Assembly: GCA_025458985.1 (NCBI GenBank)
Contig: JALORM010000006.1
Coordinates: 1-17,548, forward strand
Length of the DNA: 17,548 nt
DNA from: Paracoccaceae bacterium
GTDB taxonomy: Bacteria; Pseudomonadota; Alphaproteobacteria; Rhodobacterales; Rhodobacteraceae
Direction of reading: 5' to 3'
The notes under the pieces are model-generated. The model was not told where the DNA came from and did no database searches. It worked only from the letters and a program-made list of their open reading frames with translations. Within the stretch, counting starts at the first letter, position 1, and every line of letters begins with the position of its first letter. The position numbers and the translations under genes are program-made. This document shows, in pieces, positions 1-7,315 of this stretch.

Positions 1-1
1 G

Positions 2-577
2 TTGCCCGTCCTGATGCGGCCCCGTGCCGAGGGCGGGGTGCTGGAGGGGCCCGGGATGGTCGAGGTGCTGAACAGCCTCGACGCCGACGGCCGCCCCATA
101 GGCTACGACATCCGCATGGGCGTCTGGGTCGTGCTGCGCGCGGGCGACGACTACCAGCGCAACTGCTTCGAGGAATACAAGGTCCGCACCGACCCCACGG
201 GCCGCTACTTCGCGGCCTACAAGCGCTGGCACCTGATCGGTCTGGAACTGGGGATGTCGGTGGCCAGCGTCGCGCTGCGGGGCGAGACGACCGGCACGGC
301 CGAGGGGTTCCGCGCCGACGTGGTCGCCGTGGCCAAGCGCGCCCTTGCGCCCGGCGAAACACTGGACGGCGAAGGCGGCTTCACCGTTGCGGGCCAGCTT
401 CGCCCCGCCCGCGCCTCGGTCGCGGCGCGGGCCCTGCCGCTGGGCCTGACGTGCGGCGCCCGGGTGCTGCGGCCGGTGGCGGCAGACACGGTCCTGACCT
501 GGGCCGACGTCGCGGTCGACGAAAGCCACCCGGCGGTGCGCCTGCGGCGCGAGACCGAGGCGATGGCCTCGGCCTGA
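2..577 (+). CDS. SAF-domain NAD(P)-dependent oxidoreductase, C-terminal part (5' partial)
   Basis: The open frame runs in from the left edge, so only the last 191 residues or so are present; the TTG at its first codon is not a real start. The visible part resembles the C-terminal half of homoserine-dehydrogenase-like (DRL-type) oxidoreductases, in which an N-terminal Rossmann NAD(P) domain is followed by a catalytic domain and a SAF domain. These are sometimes misnamed FlgA. The segment with NCFEEYK and RYFAAYKRWHLIGLELGMSVAS (read in two parts, about residues 54-90) matches the catalytic region. Residues about 110-175, with the paired phrases RALAPGETL and ARALPLGLTCGARVLRPV, look like the SAF fold. 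No signal peptide or membrane segment is visible. The substrate cannot be told from this fragment. It ends 63 bp before the tRNA-Gly gene. The family call is moderately sure, the precise reaction unknown. Confidence 0.7.
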   Translation: MPVLMRPRAEGGVLEGPGMVEVLNSLDADGRPIGYDIRMGVWVVLRAGDDYQRNCFEEYKVRTDPTGRYFAAYKRWHLIGLELGMSVASVALRGETTGTAEGFRADVVAVAKRALAPGETLDGEGGFTVAGQLRPARASVAARALPLGLTCGARVLRPVAADTVLTWADVAVDESHPAVRLRRETEAMASA

Positions 578-601
578 GGTGTGCGGAGGTGCCGGACGGG
601 C

Positions 602-631
602 TTGCCTTCGGCGCCCTTCGCCCCGTATAGG
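602..631 (+). promoter_or_regulatory. Candidate promoter of the tRNA-Gly gene
   Basis: A TTGCCT hexamer (602-607) is followed after 18 bases by TATAGG (626-631). This would start transcription about base 638, three bases before the mature tRNA 5' end at 641. Position and spacing fit a sigma-70-type promoter. The call is by eye only. Confidence 0.5.
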
Positions 632-640
632 CGGGGAAGC

Positions 641-714
641 GCGGGTGTAGCTCAATGGTAGAGCCGCAGCCTTCCAAGCTGAAGACGTGGGTTCGATTCC
701 CATCACCCGCTCCA
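641..714 (+). tRNA. tRNA-Gly (anticodon TCC), CCA encoded
   Basis: A 74-base cloverleaf can be drawn. The acceptor stem GCGGGTG (641-647) pairs with CACCCGC (704-710), T711 is the discriminator base, and CCA is encoded at 712-714. The D arm lies around GCTCAATGGTAGAGC. The anticodon loop is CTTCCAA with anticodon TCC at 673-675, and the T arm carries GGTTCGATTCC. The first anticodon-stem position is a G-A mismatch, which I also recall in other alphaproteobacterial tRNA-Gly(TCC). This tRNA reads GGA and GGG glycine codons. The last 12 bases of the gene overlap, on the opposite strand, the end of the symporter gene. Confidence 0.95.
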
Positions 715-2214
715 TCCGAGCTCACGCTTGACGACCGGCATCAGCACGTAGAGCGCGATGATGTTCACGATTGCCATGGCGAAGATCGCGGCATCCGAGA
801 AGTCGATCACCGGTTCCAGGCTTGCCGCCGCCCCGACGATCACGAAGAGGCAGAAGAGCGCCTTGAAGCTCAGTTCCTGCACGCGGCCCTCGCCGAAGAG
901 ATAGGTCCACGCCTTGAGCCCGTAGTAGGACCACGAGATCATCGTCGAGAACGCGAAAAGAACGACCGCGACCACGAGGACATAGGGAAACCACGAGATC
1001 GTCGACCCGAAGGCCGCCGAGGTGAGGCCCACGCCCGAGGCGCCGGTGGCGGTGACGATGCGCCCGTTCTCGCCCAGCATGTAGAGGCCGGTCGCGGGGT
1101 CGATCATCAGCTGGCGGGTGAAGATGATGACCAGCGCCGTCATGGTGCAGATCACCACCGTGTCGATGAAGGGCTCCAGCAGCGACACGAGCCCCTCGGT
1201 GATCGGCTCCTTCGTGCGCACGGCCGAATGCGCGATGGCCGCCGATCCGACGCCCGCCTCGTTCGAGAAGGCCGCCCGGCGGAAGCCCTGGATCAGCGCG
1301 CCGACCGCGCCGCCGACGATGCCGGTCTCGGTGAAGGCGCCGCGGAAGATCTCGCCGAAGGCCCAGCCGATGTTGCCGATGTTCATCAGGATGATGATCA
1401 GCGCCGCGCCGACATAGAGCAGCGCCATGAACGGCACCACCTTCTCGGTCACGCGCGCGATCGACTTGATCCCGCCCACGATGACGGCAAAGACGATGGC
1501 CGCGAAGATCACCCCGGTGATCCAGCCCGGATAGTCGCCCACGACGCCCGCGATCTGCTGGTGCGCCTGGTTGGCCTGGAACATGTTGCCGCCCCCGAAC
1601 GAACCGAGGATGCAGAACACGGCGAACAGGATGGCAAGCAGCCGCCCGCCGGGCACGCCGCGTTCGGCGAAGCCCTTGGCGATGTAGTACATCGGCCCGC
1701 CCGACACGGTGCCGCCGGGGTATTCGTTGCGGTACTTCACGCCCAGCGTGCATTCGGTGAACTTCGAGGCCATGCCGAGAAGCCCCGCGACGATCATCCA
1801 GAACGTCGCCCCCGGCCCGCCGATGCTGACCGCGACCGCGACGCCGGCGATGTTGCCAAGGCCGACCGTGCCGGAGAGCGCCGTCGCAAGCGCCTGGAAG
1901 TGGCTGACCTCGCCGGCGTCCTTCGGGTCGGAGTAGTCGCCCTTCACCAGCGAGATCGCGTGGCCGACGGCGCGGAACTGGATGAAGCCGAAATAGACGG
2001 TGAAGATCACCGCGCCCGCGACCAGCCAGCCCACGATCCACGGGAAGGTGGTGCCGGGGAAGTTCGAGAAGATGAAGCTGACGAACCAGCCGGTCGAGTT
2101 CGCGAAGGCCTGATTGATCGTCTCGTCCAGCGTCTGCGCGGCCGCTGTCACGGGGACCGCAAGGGCGAGGATCGCTGCAGCGGCAAGGCCGCGGGCCTGG
2201 GAAAATGCTGTCAT
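703..2214 (-). CDS. Sodium:alanine/glycine symporter, AGCS family
   Basis: This 503-residue multi-pass inner-membrane protein should import alanine or glycine with sodium. Family hallmarks are present: GTVGLGNIAG at residues 115-124, GGPMYYI at 172-178 and FSNEAGVGSA at 316-325, amid about ten or eleven hydrophobic segments. The N-terminus (MTAFSQARGLAAAAILALAV, then PVTAAAQ) looks like a cleavable signal, which some proteobacterial members have. I place the start at 2214 because AGGAGGGACAGACA stands directly upstream. The longer open frame to 2514 runs antisense-out-of-frame through the stress-protein gene and is not needed. It lies 19 bp downstream of the universal stress protein gene and is probably co-transcribed with it. 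The stop codon (703-705) and last few codons lie inside the acceptor stem of tRNA-Gly on the other strand. Exact substrate is inferred from the family. Confidence 0.93.
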   Translation of the reverse strand: MTAFSQARGLAAAAILALAVPVTAAAQTLDETINQAFANSTGWFVSFIFSNFPGTTFPWIVGWLVAGAVIFTVYFGFIQFRAVGHAISLVKGDYSDPKDAGEVSHFQALATALSGTVGLGNIAGVAVAVSIGGPGATFWMIVAGLLGMASKFTECTLGVKYRNEYPGGTVSGGPMYYIAKGFAERGVPGGRLLAILFAVFCILGSFGGGNMFQANQAHQQIAGVVGDYPGWITGVIFAAIVFAVIVGGIKSIARVTEKVVPFMALLYVGAALIIILMNIGNIGWAFGEIFRGAFTETGIVGGAVGALIQGFRRAAFSNEAGVGSAAIAHSAVRTKEPITEGLVSLLEPFIDTVVICTMTALVIIFTRQLMIDPATGLYMLGENGRIVTATGASGVGLTSAAFGSTISWFPYVLVVAVVLFAFSTMISWSYYGLKAWTYLFGEGRVQELSFKALFCLFVIVGAAASLEPVIDFSDAAIFAMAIVNIIALYVLMPVVKRELGWSG

Positions 2215-2233
2215 TGTCTGTCCCTCCTGTCGG

Positions 2234-2668
2234 TCACGGCACGATGGTGCAGGGCACCGGCGCGATCTGCGCCAGGGTCCCGACGGTGGCCCCGAAGATC
2301 CGGGCCATGACCGACGACTCGCCCGTGCGCCCGACGACCATCTGCGAGGCGCCCTGTTCGCGGGCGATCGCGGCCAGCGTCTCGGCGATGTGGCCGAAGC
2401 GGACATCGGTCTCGATGGCAACGCCGGTTCCTGCAAGCTCGGCCAGAAGCGGCCCGAGGATCGCCGTCTGCGCGCGGTCGAGTTCGTCCTTCCGGCGCCG
2501 GTGGCGCTCGGCAACCTCGTCGGGGGTCAGGAAGCTGTAGGGCGACCATTCGAGGACATGGGCCAGCACGAGACGCGCGCCGGACGTCCGGGCCTGCGCG
2601 AGGGCAAAGTCCACCGCGCGTCGGCTCGCTGCGCTGCCGTCGTAGGCAGCGACAAGGGTATCGGACAT
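2234..2668 (-). CDS. Universal stress protein, UspA family
   Basis: This 144-residue single-domain cytoplasmic protein has the usual USP length and layout. It has a beta strand ending in Asp10 (AAYDGS), a middle helical segment, and the C-terminal nucleotide-binding signature G-x2-G-x9-G at Gly113, Gly116 and Gly126. The residue after the last glycine is Ala127 rather than the Ser/Thr usual in ATP-binding members, so nucleotide binding may be weakened or altered. The start at 2668 is supported by GGGAGA ten bases upstream on the minus strand. It is the first gene of a likely operon with the sodium:alanine symporter, which starts 19 bp after its stop. Such proteins often sit beside transporters and may modulate them, but that role here is inference. 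Confidence 0.93.
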   Translation of the reverse strand: MSDTLVAAYDGSAASRRAVDFALAQARTSGARLVLAHVLEWSPYSFLTPDEVAERHRRRKDELDRAQTAILGPLLAELAGTGVAIETDVRFGHIAETLAAIAREQGASQMVVGRTGESSVMARIFGATVGTLAQIAPVPCTIVP

Positions 2669-2760
2669 CTGAGTTCTCCCTTTGTTGGCGCCTGCGGGGT
2701 CGGAGGCGCAGGCGAAGATCGCCCGGAAGGCATGGGAAACGATCTCAGACTTTGCCGCTC

Positions 2761-2819
2761 ACGCAAAGTTCTTCGAACAATGCGGGTGCATTTACCCGCA
2801 TTGTAGAAGATTCTTGCGT
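2761..2819. repeat. Long imperfect inverted repeat, candidate operator or leader hairpin
   Basis: The core is a perfect 11-bp inverted repeat, ACAATGCGGGT (2777-2787) and ACCCGCATTGT (2794-2804), around a 6-base centre. Symmetry continues outward with mismatches: CTTC (2771-2774) against GAAG (2806-2809), and ACGCAA (2761-2766) against TTGCGT (2814-2819). There is no T-run on either side, so it does not look like an intrinsic terminator. It is 93 bp from the stress-protein start and 159 bp from the ABC-gene start. Confidence 0.7.
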
Positions 2820-2862
2820 CAATTGGCGGAGGGTCGCGTAGGTTCTTGCCGGATTCGGGCAA

Positions 2863-2876
2863 CGCCGCATGCGGCG
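2863..2876. repeat. Perfect 14-bp palindrome
   Basis: CGCCGCATGCGGCG is fully self-complementary. It is flanked at a distance by GGATT (2851-2855) and AATCC (2878-2882), giving a partly extended dyad. It lies about 100 bp upstream of the ABC gene start. It may be a regulator site or simply a GC-rich coincidence. Confidence 0.4.
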
Positions 2877-2977
2877 CAATCCGCGTCCCGAAACCCCGGA
2901 AAGCGCCGTCCGCCGCGGCCAAGCGCCGCTTGCCCGGCTTGCGCTGGCCGCTTAAGAGGGGCTGGGACGGAGGGCGG

Positions 2978-4638
2978 ATGGCAAGGGCTCCACGGCGCAG
3001 CGACGAGGACCGCGCGGGCTCGAAGCGCATGGGTGCGCCGAGGATGCCGCGATTCTCGACACCTACTTCGCCGCCGCGCTCGGCATCGCCGCGCTGTTCG
3101 CGCTGGGGTCGGCCACGCGGTTCTACATCGTGTCGATCCTGGGCGAGCGGGTGGTGGCCGACATCCGCAAGGCGGTCTTCGACCGGATGGTGGGCATGAG
3201 CCCGGCCTTCTACGAACGCCTGATGACCGGCGAGGTCCTCAGCCGGATCACCACCGACACGACGCTGATCCTGTCGGTCATCGGATCCTCGGCCTCGTGG
3301 TTCCTGCGCAATGCGCTGATGTTTGCCGGGGGCCTTGCGCTGATGCTGGTGTCGTCCGCGAAGCTTTCGGGGCTGGTGCTGCTGATCGTGCCGGCGGTGA
3401 TCCTGCCCATCGTGCTTTTGGGCCGGCGGCTGCGGGTCCTGTCGAAGGAGACGCAGGACTGGATCGCGCAGTCCTCGGGCGCGGCGTCGGAGTCGCTGCT
3501 GTCGGTGCAGACGGTGCAGGCCTATACCCACGAGGCCGAAAGCCGCGGCGCCTTCGGCGAGGTGACCGAGAAGAGCTATGTCGCCTCGCGCAAGCGGATC
3601 GGCACGCGCAGCGTGATGACCGTCTTCGTGATCTTCTTCGTCTTCGCCGGCATCGTCGGCGTCCTCTGGGTCGGCGCGCGCGACGTGCGGGCGGGCGCGA
3701 TGACCCCGGGCGAGCTGGTGCAGTTCGTGATCTACGCGATCATGGTCGCCTCGTCGGTCGCAGCGCTTTCCGAGATCTGGGGCGAACTGCAGCGCGCCGC
3801 CGGTGCGACCGAGAGGCTGGTCGAGCTGCTGCACGCCGAAGACAGCGTGACCGACCCTGCCGCACCGGTGCCGCTTCCCGTGCCTGTCCGGGGCGAGATC
3901 GGCTTCGACGACGTGCGCTTCAACTATCCCTCGCGTCCGGGGCAATCGGCGCTGGACGGGGTAAGCCTGACGGTTCGCCCGGGCGAGACGGTCGCGCTTG
4001 TCGGGCCCTCGGGCGCGGGCAAGACGACAGTGCTGCAGCTTCTGCTCAGGTTCTACGACCCGCAGGCGGGCCGCGTCACGCTGGACGGGATCGACCTGCG
4101 CGCCATGGCGCGCGCCGATTTCCGCCGGGCTCTGGCGCTGGTGTCGCAGGACCCGGTGATCTTCGCCGCGACCGCGCGCGAGAACATCCGCTTCGGCCGC
4201 CCCGGCGCCAGCGACGCCGAGGTCGAGGAAGCCGCGAAGGCCGCCGCCGCGCACGGGTTCCTGACTGCGCTGCCCGAGGGCTACGACACCTATGTGGGCG
4301 AGCGGGGCGTGATGCTGTCTGGCGGGCAGAAGCAGCGCATCGCCATTGCCCGCGCGATCCTGCGCGACGCGCCGGTGCTGCTGCTGGACGAGGCGACGAG
4401 CGCGCTTGACGCCGAAAGCGAGCGCGCGGTGCAGGACGCCGTGCAGAGGCTGTCGGAAGGGCGCACGACGCTGATCGTGGCGCACCGGCTTGCCACCGTG
4501 AAGAAGGCCGACCGCATCCTGGTCTTCGACGGCGGGCGCATCGTCGCCGAAGGCAGCCACGATGCGCTGGTCGCGCAGGGGGGGCTCTATGCCCGTCTCG
4601 CCCGGCTCCAGTTCACCGAAGGGCTCGCGGCGGAATAG
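2978..4638 (+). pseudogene. ABC half-transporter (MsbA/LmrA-like, fused membrane and ATPase domains), disrupted near the N-terminus
   Basis: Intact relatives are about 600-residue exporters with six membrane helices and a C-terminal ATPase that work as dimers. A strong ribosome site (GGGACGGAGGGCGG) precedes ATG 2978, which opens a family-like hydrophilic N-terminus, MARAPRRSDEDRAGSKRMGA. After about base 3035 the homologous reading continues in another frame (AEDAAILDTYFAAALGIAAL). The first frame stops at 3197-3199. Only 152 bases separate the ATG from the codon at 3130, where about 95-100 residues are expected, so roughly 45-50 codons with helix 1 are missing and the length is not a multiple of three. 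The first usable start in the downstream frame is GTG 3130, giving 502 residues without helices 1 and 2. The rest is intact. Counting from that GTG: Walker A GPSGAGKT at 292-299, SQDP Q-loop, LSGGQ about 396-400, Walker B LLDEATSALD from 418, and the VAHR switch. A sequencing or assembly error is the alternative to a true pseudogene. Confidence 0.75.
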
Positions 4639-4673
4639 CCGTCCGGCCGCCGCGAAATTTCGCAGCGTAACGC

Positions 4674-4702
4674 TTGCGCGGTGCGGCATTCTTTCCCATC
4701 TT
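4674..4702 (+). promoter_or_regulatory. Candidate promoter of the acyl-CoA synthetase gene
   Basis: TTGCGC (4674-4679) is followed after 17 bases by CATCTT (4697-4702), with a predicted start about 40 bases before the ATG. The -10 match is only fair, so this is tentative. Confidence 0.3.
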
Positions 4703-4748
4703 CGCCGGCAACGTAGCGCCCGGGAAAGGGCGACAGGGAGGGAGTGTG

Positions 4749-6644
4749 ATGGGTAGATTCGCCGGGATTGCGGACAGGGATGCCGTTCAGAACGAGATGC
4801 CCTGGTCCGATCGTGCCGTACCCAGGACGGTCCACCAGTTCCTGACGCGCGCCCGCGACAACTGGGGCGGTCGCAACGCGCTGACTTTCCAGATCCTCTC
4901 CGATCCCGGCTCGAAGGCCGAGACGCTGACCTGGGCCGAGTTGCACCGCCGTGCGACGCAGGCGGCGAACCTGTTCCGCAAGCTGGGCGTCGGGCCGAAG
5001 GACACGGTCGCCTATGTCATGCCGAACAGCAACGAGACCGCGGTTGCGCTTCTCGGCGGGTCGATTGCGGGCATCGTGAACCCGATCAACCCGCTTCTGG
5101 AACCCGAGCAGATCAGCGCCATCCTGCGCGAGACGAACGCCAAGGTCGTGGTCACGCTCAAGGCATTCCCAAAGACCGACGTGCCGCAGAAGGTAGCCGA
5201 GGCGGTGCAGTTCGCGCCGAACGTGAAGACCGTGCTCGAGGTCGATCTGAACCGCTATCTCTCGCCCCCAAAGTCGTGGATCGTGCCCCTCGTGCGGCCG
5301 AAGAACCCGGCAAGCCACAAGGCCGACGTTCTGAACTTCAACGCCGAGATGGCGAAGATGCCCGCCGACCGGCTGACCTTCGAGGACAGCGCGGAGGACC
5401 GCGTCGCCGCCTACTTCCACACCGGCGGCACGACCGGGATGCCCAAGGTGGCGCAGCACCGCGTCTCGGGGATGGTCTACAACGGCTGGCTGGGCGGTAC
5501 GCTGCTGTTCGACGAGACCGACGTGCTGATCTGCCCCTTGCCGCTGTTCCACGTCTTTGCGGCCTATCCGATCCTGATGTCGTGCATCCAGTCGGGCGCG
5601 CACATGGTGCTGCCGACACCCGCGGGCTACCGGGGCGAAGGGGTGTTCGACAACTTCTGGAAGCTGATCGAGCGCTGGCGCGTGACCTTCCTCATCACCG
5701 TGCCGACCGCGATCTCGGCCCTGATGCAGCGCCCGGTCAATGCCGACGTCTCGTCGCTGAAGACCGCGATCTCGGGGTCGGCCCCGCTGCCGATCGAGCT
5801 TTACAACCGCTTCAAGGCCGCCACCGGCGTCGAGATCGCCGAAGGCTACGGCCTGACCGAGGCGACCTGCCTCGTCTCGTGCAACCCGGTCGACGGAACG
5901 AAGAAGGTGGGCTCGGTCGGCATTCCCTTGCCCTATACCGAGGTCCGGATCCTCAACGTCGACGCCGACGGCAACGTCCTGCGCCAGTGCAGCGTGGACG
6001 AGGTGGGCGAGATCTGCATCGCCAACCCCGGCGTGTTCGAGCGCAACACCTACCACGACCCCGACAAGAACAACGGCCTCTTTGCCGAGATCAAGTACCT
6101 GCGGACGGGCGACCTGGGGCGGATCGACACCGACGGCTACCTCTGGATCACCGGGCGGGCGAAGGATCTCATCATCCGCGGCGGCCACAACATCGACCCC
6201 GCCGAGATCGAGGACGCGCTGCTGGGCCACCCCGCCGTCGCCTTCGCGGGAGCCATCGGCCAGCCCGACGCGTTCGCGGGCGAACTGCCCTGTGTCTATG
6301 TCGAGCTGGTCAAGGGCGCCACCGCCTCGCCCGACGAGCTGATGGAGCATGCCCGCGGACACATCCACGAACGCGCCGCGATCCCCAAGCACGTCGAGAT
6401 CCTGCCCGAACTTCCCAAGACCGCGGTCGGCAAGATCCTGAAGAACGATCTGCGCAAGCTTGCCATTGCCCGCGTCTATGGCGCGGCGCTGGACGAGGCG
6501 GGTCTGAACGTCCGCGTGACCGAGGTCTACGAGCACAAGAAGAAGGGCCTCGTCGCAAGGCTGGAACGCACCGGCGCAGTCGACGAAGAGGCGCTGGCCC
6601 ACAAGATGGGCGAGTTCACGCGGCCCTGGGAATGGGCCGACTGA
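4749..6644 (+). CDS. Acyl-CoA synthetase (AMP-binding, PRK07529-like)
   Basis: This 631-residue cytoplasmic enzyme should activate a carboxylic acid, probably a fatty acid, to its CoA thioester through an acyl-adenylate. ANL-superfamily motifs are complete: the P-loop TGGTTGMPK at residues 225-233, GYGLTEAT at 366-373, the ribose-binding LRTGDLGRID around 451-460, the hinge ITGRAKDLIIRGG just after, and the C-terminal catalytic lysine Lys562 in KTAVGKI. Length matches the PRK07529 group (about 630 residues). ATG 4749 is chosen because GGGAGGGAG lies a few bases upstream and MGRFAGIADRDAVQ reads like the family N-terminus; the in-frame start at 4674 has no such support. It follows the broken ABC gene by 110 bp and converges on the Sel1 gene with 7 bp between stops. 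Substrate chain length cannot be told from sequence. Confidence 0.93.
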   Translation: MGRFAGIADRDAVQNEMPWSDRAVPRTVHQFLTRARDNWGGRNALTFQILSDPGSKAETLTWAELHRRATQAANLFRKLGVGPKDTVAYVMPNSNETAVALLGGSIAGIVNPINPLLEPEQISAILRETNAKVVVTLKAFPKTDVPQKVAEAVQFAPNVKTVLEVDLNRYLSPPKSWIVPLVRPKNPASHKADVLNFNAEMAKMPADRLTFEDSAEDRVAAYFHTGGTTGMPKVAQHRVSGMVYNGWLGGTLLFDETDVLICPLPLFHVFAAYPILMSCIQSGAHMVLPTPAGYRGEGVFDNFWKLIERWRVTFLITVPTAISALMQRPVNADVSSLKTAISGSAPLPIELYNRFKAATGVEIAEGYGLTEATCLVSCNPVDGTKKVGSVGIPLPYTEVRILNVDADGNVLRQCSVDEVGEICIANPGVFERNTYHDPDKNNGLFAEIKYLRTGDLGRIDTDGYLWITGRAKDLIIRGGHNIDPAEIEDALLGHPAVAFAGAIGQPDAFAGELPCVYVELVKGATASPDELMEHARGHIHERAAIPKHVEILPELPKTAVGKILKNDLRKLAIARVYGAALDEAGLNVRVTEVYEHKKKGLVARLERTGAVDEEALAHKMGEFTRPWEWAD

Positions 6645-6651
6645 GCGCCCG

Positions 6652-7194
6652 TCAGTAGCCCGGCGCGTAGCGCCAGTTGTCGGCGTCGGGCGTGGCCTCG
6701 TCCAGGCTGTAGCCCGCGGCCTGAACGCGCCGCGCGATGGGCAGCCCGGCCGCAGCGGCTTCGTCGATCAGGCGCTTGCCCTCGGCCTCGTCCTGCGCCA
6801 CGCCGTAGCCGCGCAGGAGGCTGAGCCCGTAGTTGTACTTGCCCACCGGATCGCCCGCGGCGGCGGCCTGCCGGTCCCAGTCGGCCGCGCGGTCGGGATC
6901 GTAGTCGGCGCCGAAGCCGTTCTGGTCCATGTAGCTCATCCAGGTCATTGCCTGGGTATAGCCGGCGGCCGCGCAGGCCTCGAACGTTTCGCGCGCGATC
7001 TCGTGCCGGCCCGACTTGGTCATCAGGTAGCCGGCCGCGCAGGTCGCCATGTCGACCCTGCCGTCCTCGACGTTCTGCATCAGCCGGTTCATCGTCAGTT
7101 CCTCGGGATTGGTCGTCCCGAATTCCGACGTCTCGCCCGCCGCAGGCAGGGCAAGGAGGCAAAGGGCCAGGGCGGGACCGGTCGTGCGGGGCAT
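6652..7194 (-). CDS. Exported Sel1-repeat protein
   Basis: This 180-residue protein has a signal peptide (hydrophobic PALALCLLALPAAG, residues 7-20, probably cut soon after) and two Sel1-type TPR-like repeats at about residues 79-114 and 115-150. The second is textbook: GDPVGKYNYGLSLLRGYGVA. An N-terminal helical pair, including MATCAAGYLMTKSG, may be a degenerate first repeat. Sel1 repeats form helical superhelices for protein-protein contacts, so it is probably a periplasmic scaffold or adaptor with unknown partner. The start at 7194 is supported by GAGGAG eight or so bases upstream. It lies 121 bp downstream of the PQQ-associated minus-strand operon in the same direction, but a GC-rich hairpin separates them. 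Whether it belongs to that operon is unclear. Confidence 0.85.
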   Translation of the reverse strand: MPRTTGPALALCLLALPAAGETSEFGTTNPEELTMNRLMQNVEDGRVDMATCAAGYLMTKSGRHEIARETFEACAAAGYTQAMTWMSYMDQNGFGADYDPDRAADWDRQAAAAGDPVGKYNYGLSLLRGYGVAQDEAEGKRLIDEAAAAGLPIARRVQAAGYSLDEATPDADNWRYAPGY

Positions 7195-7281
7195 CGGCGT
7201 CTCCTCTTCGCGTGCCCGGCATAGCAGATCGGGCGGCCTGAGTCAGTCGGGCCGTGGTCGCATGCCGCGGCCGGTCCCGGC

Positions 7282-7307
7282 CCCGGCGGCCTTCGGGAGC
7301 CGCCGGG
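7282..7307 (-). terminator. GC-rich hairpin after the PQQ-associated minus-strand operon
   Basis: CCCGGCGGC (7282-7290) and GCCGCCGGG (7299-7307) form a perfect 9-bp stem around an 8-base loop. It begins 8 bases past the stop codon of the 149-residue protein on the minus strand. There is no T-run after it, so it may be a weak or factor-assisted terminator, or a 3'-end-protecting hairpin ahead of the Sel1 gene. Confidence 0.5.
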
Positions 7308-7315
7308 TCCGCAGA

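Larger units (their letters stand above)
2669..2977. promoter_or_regulatory. Intergenic control region between the stress-protein operon and the ABC gene
   Basis: About 310 bp lie between divergent genes and contain no convincing open frame. They hold a long imperfect inverted repeat (2761-2819) and a perfect 14-base palindrome (2863-2876), plus a short 7-bp stem (2689-2695 with 2708-2714) in the presumed leader of the stress-protein gene. A possible promoter for the plus-strand gene is TTGCGT (2814-2819) with TAGGTT (2839-2844), but the 19-base spacing is long. No promoter for the minus strand stands out. Confidence 0.5.

Noticed and set aside
655..2310. Long plus-strand open frame across the symporter gene (551 codons)
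   Set aside because: It is antisense to a clearly homologous AGCS gene and its translation is rich in Arg, Asp, His and Gly with no recognisable domain, typical of GC-rich shadow frames.
3130..4638. ABC gene as an intact 502-residue CDS starting at GTG 3130
   Set aside because: There is no ribosome site at the GTG, two membrane helices would be missing, and family-like sequence (TYFAAALGIAAL) continues upstream of it in frame; recorded as a disrupted gene instead.
2527..4689. 720-codon minus-strand frame over the ABC gene
   Set aside because: It is low-complexity (His/Gln/Arg-rich), antisense to conserved ABC ATPase motifs, and overlaps the stress-protein gene; not coding.
4587..6602. 671-codon minus-strand frame over the acyl-CoA synthetase
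   Set aside because: It is a shadow of a well-supported gene with all ANL motifs on the plus strand.
7282..7307. Part of a dispersed repeat family or CRISPR-like array
   Set aside because: It is a single hairpin with no second copy in the window; no regularly spaced direct repeats were seen anywhere.
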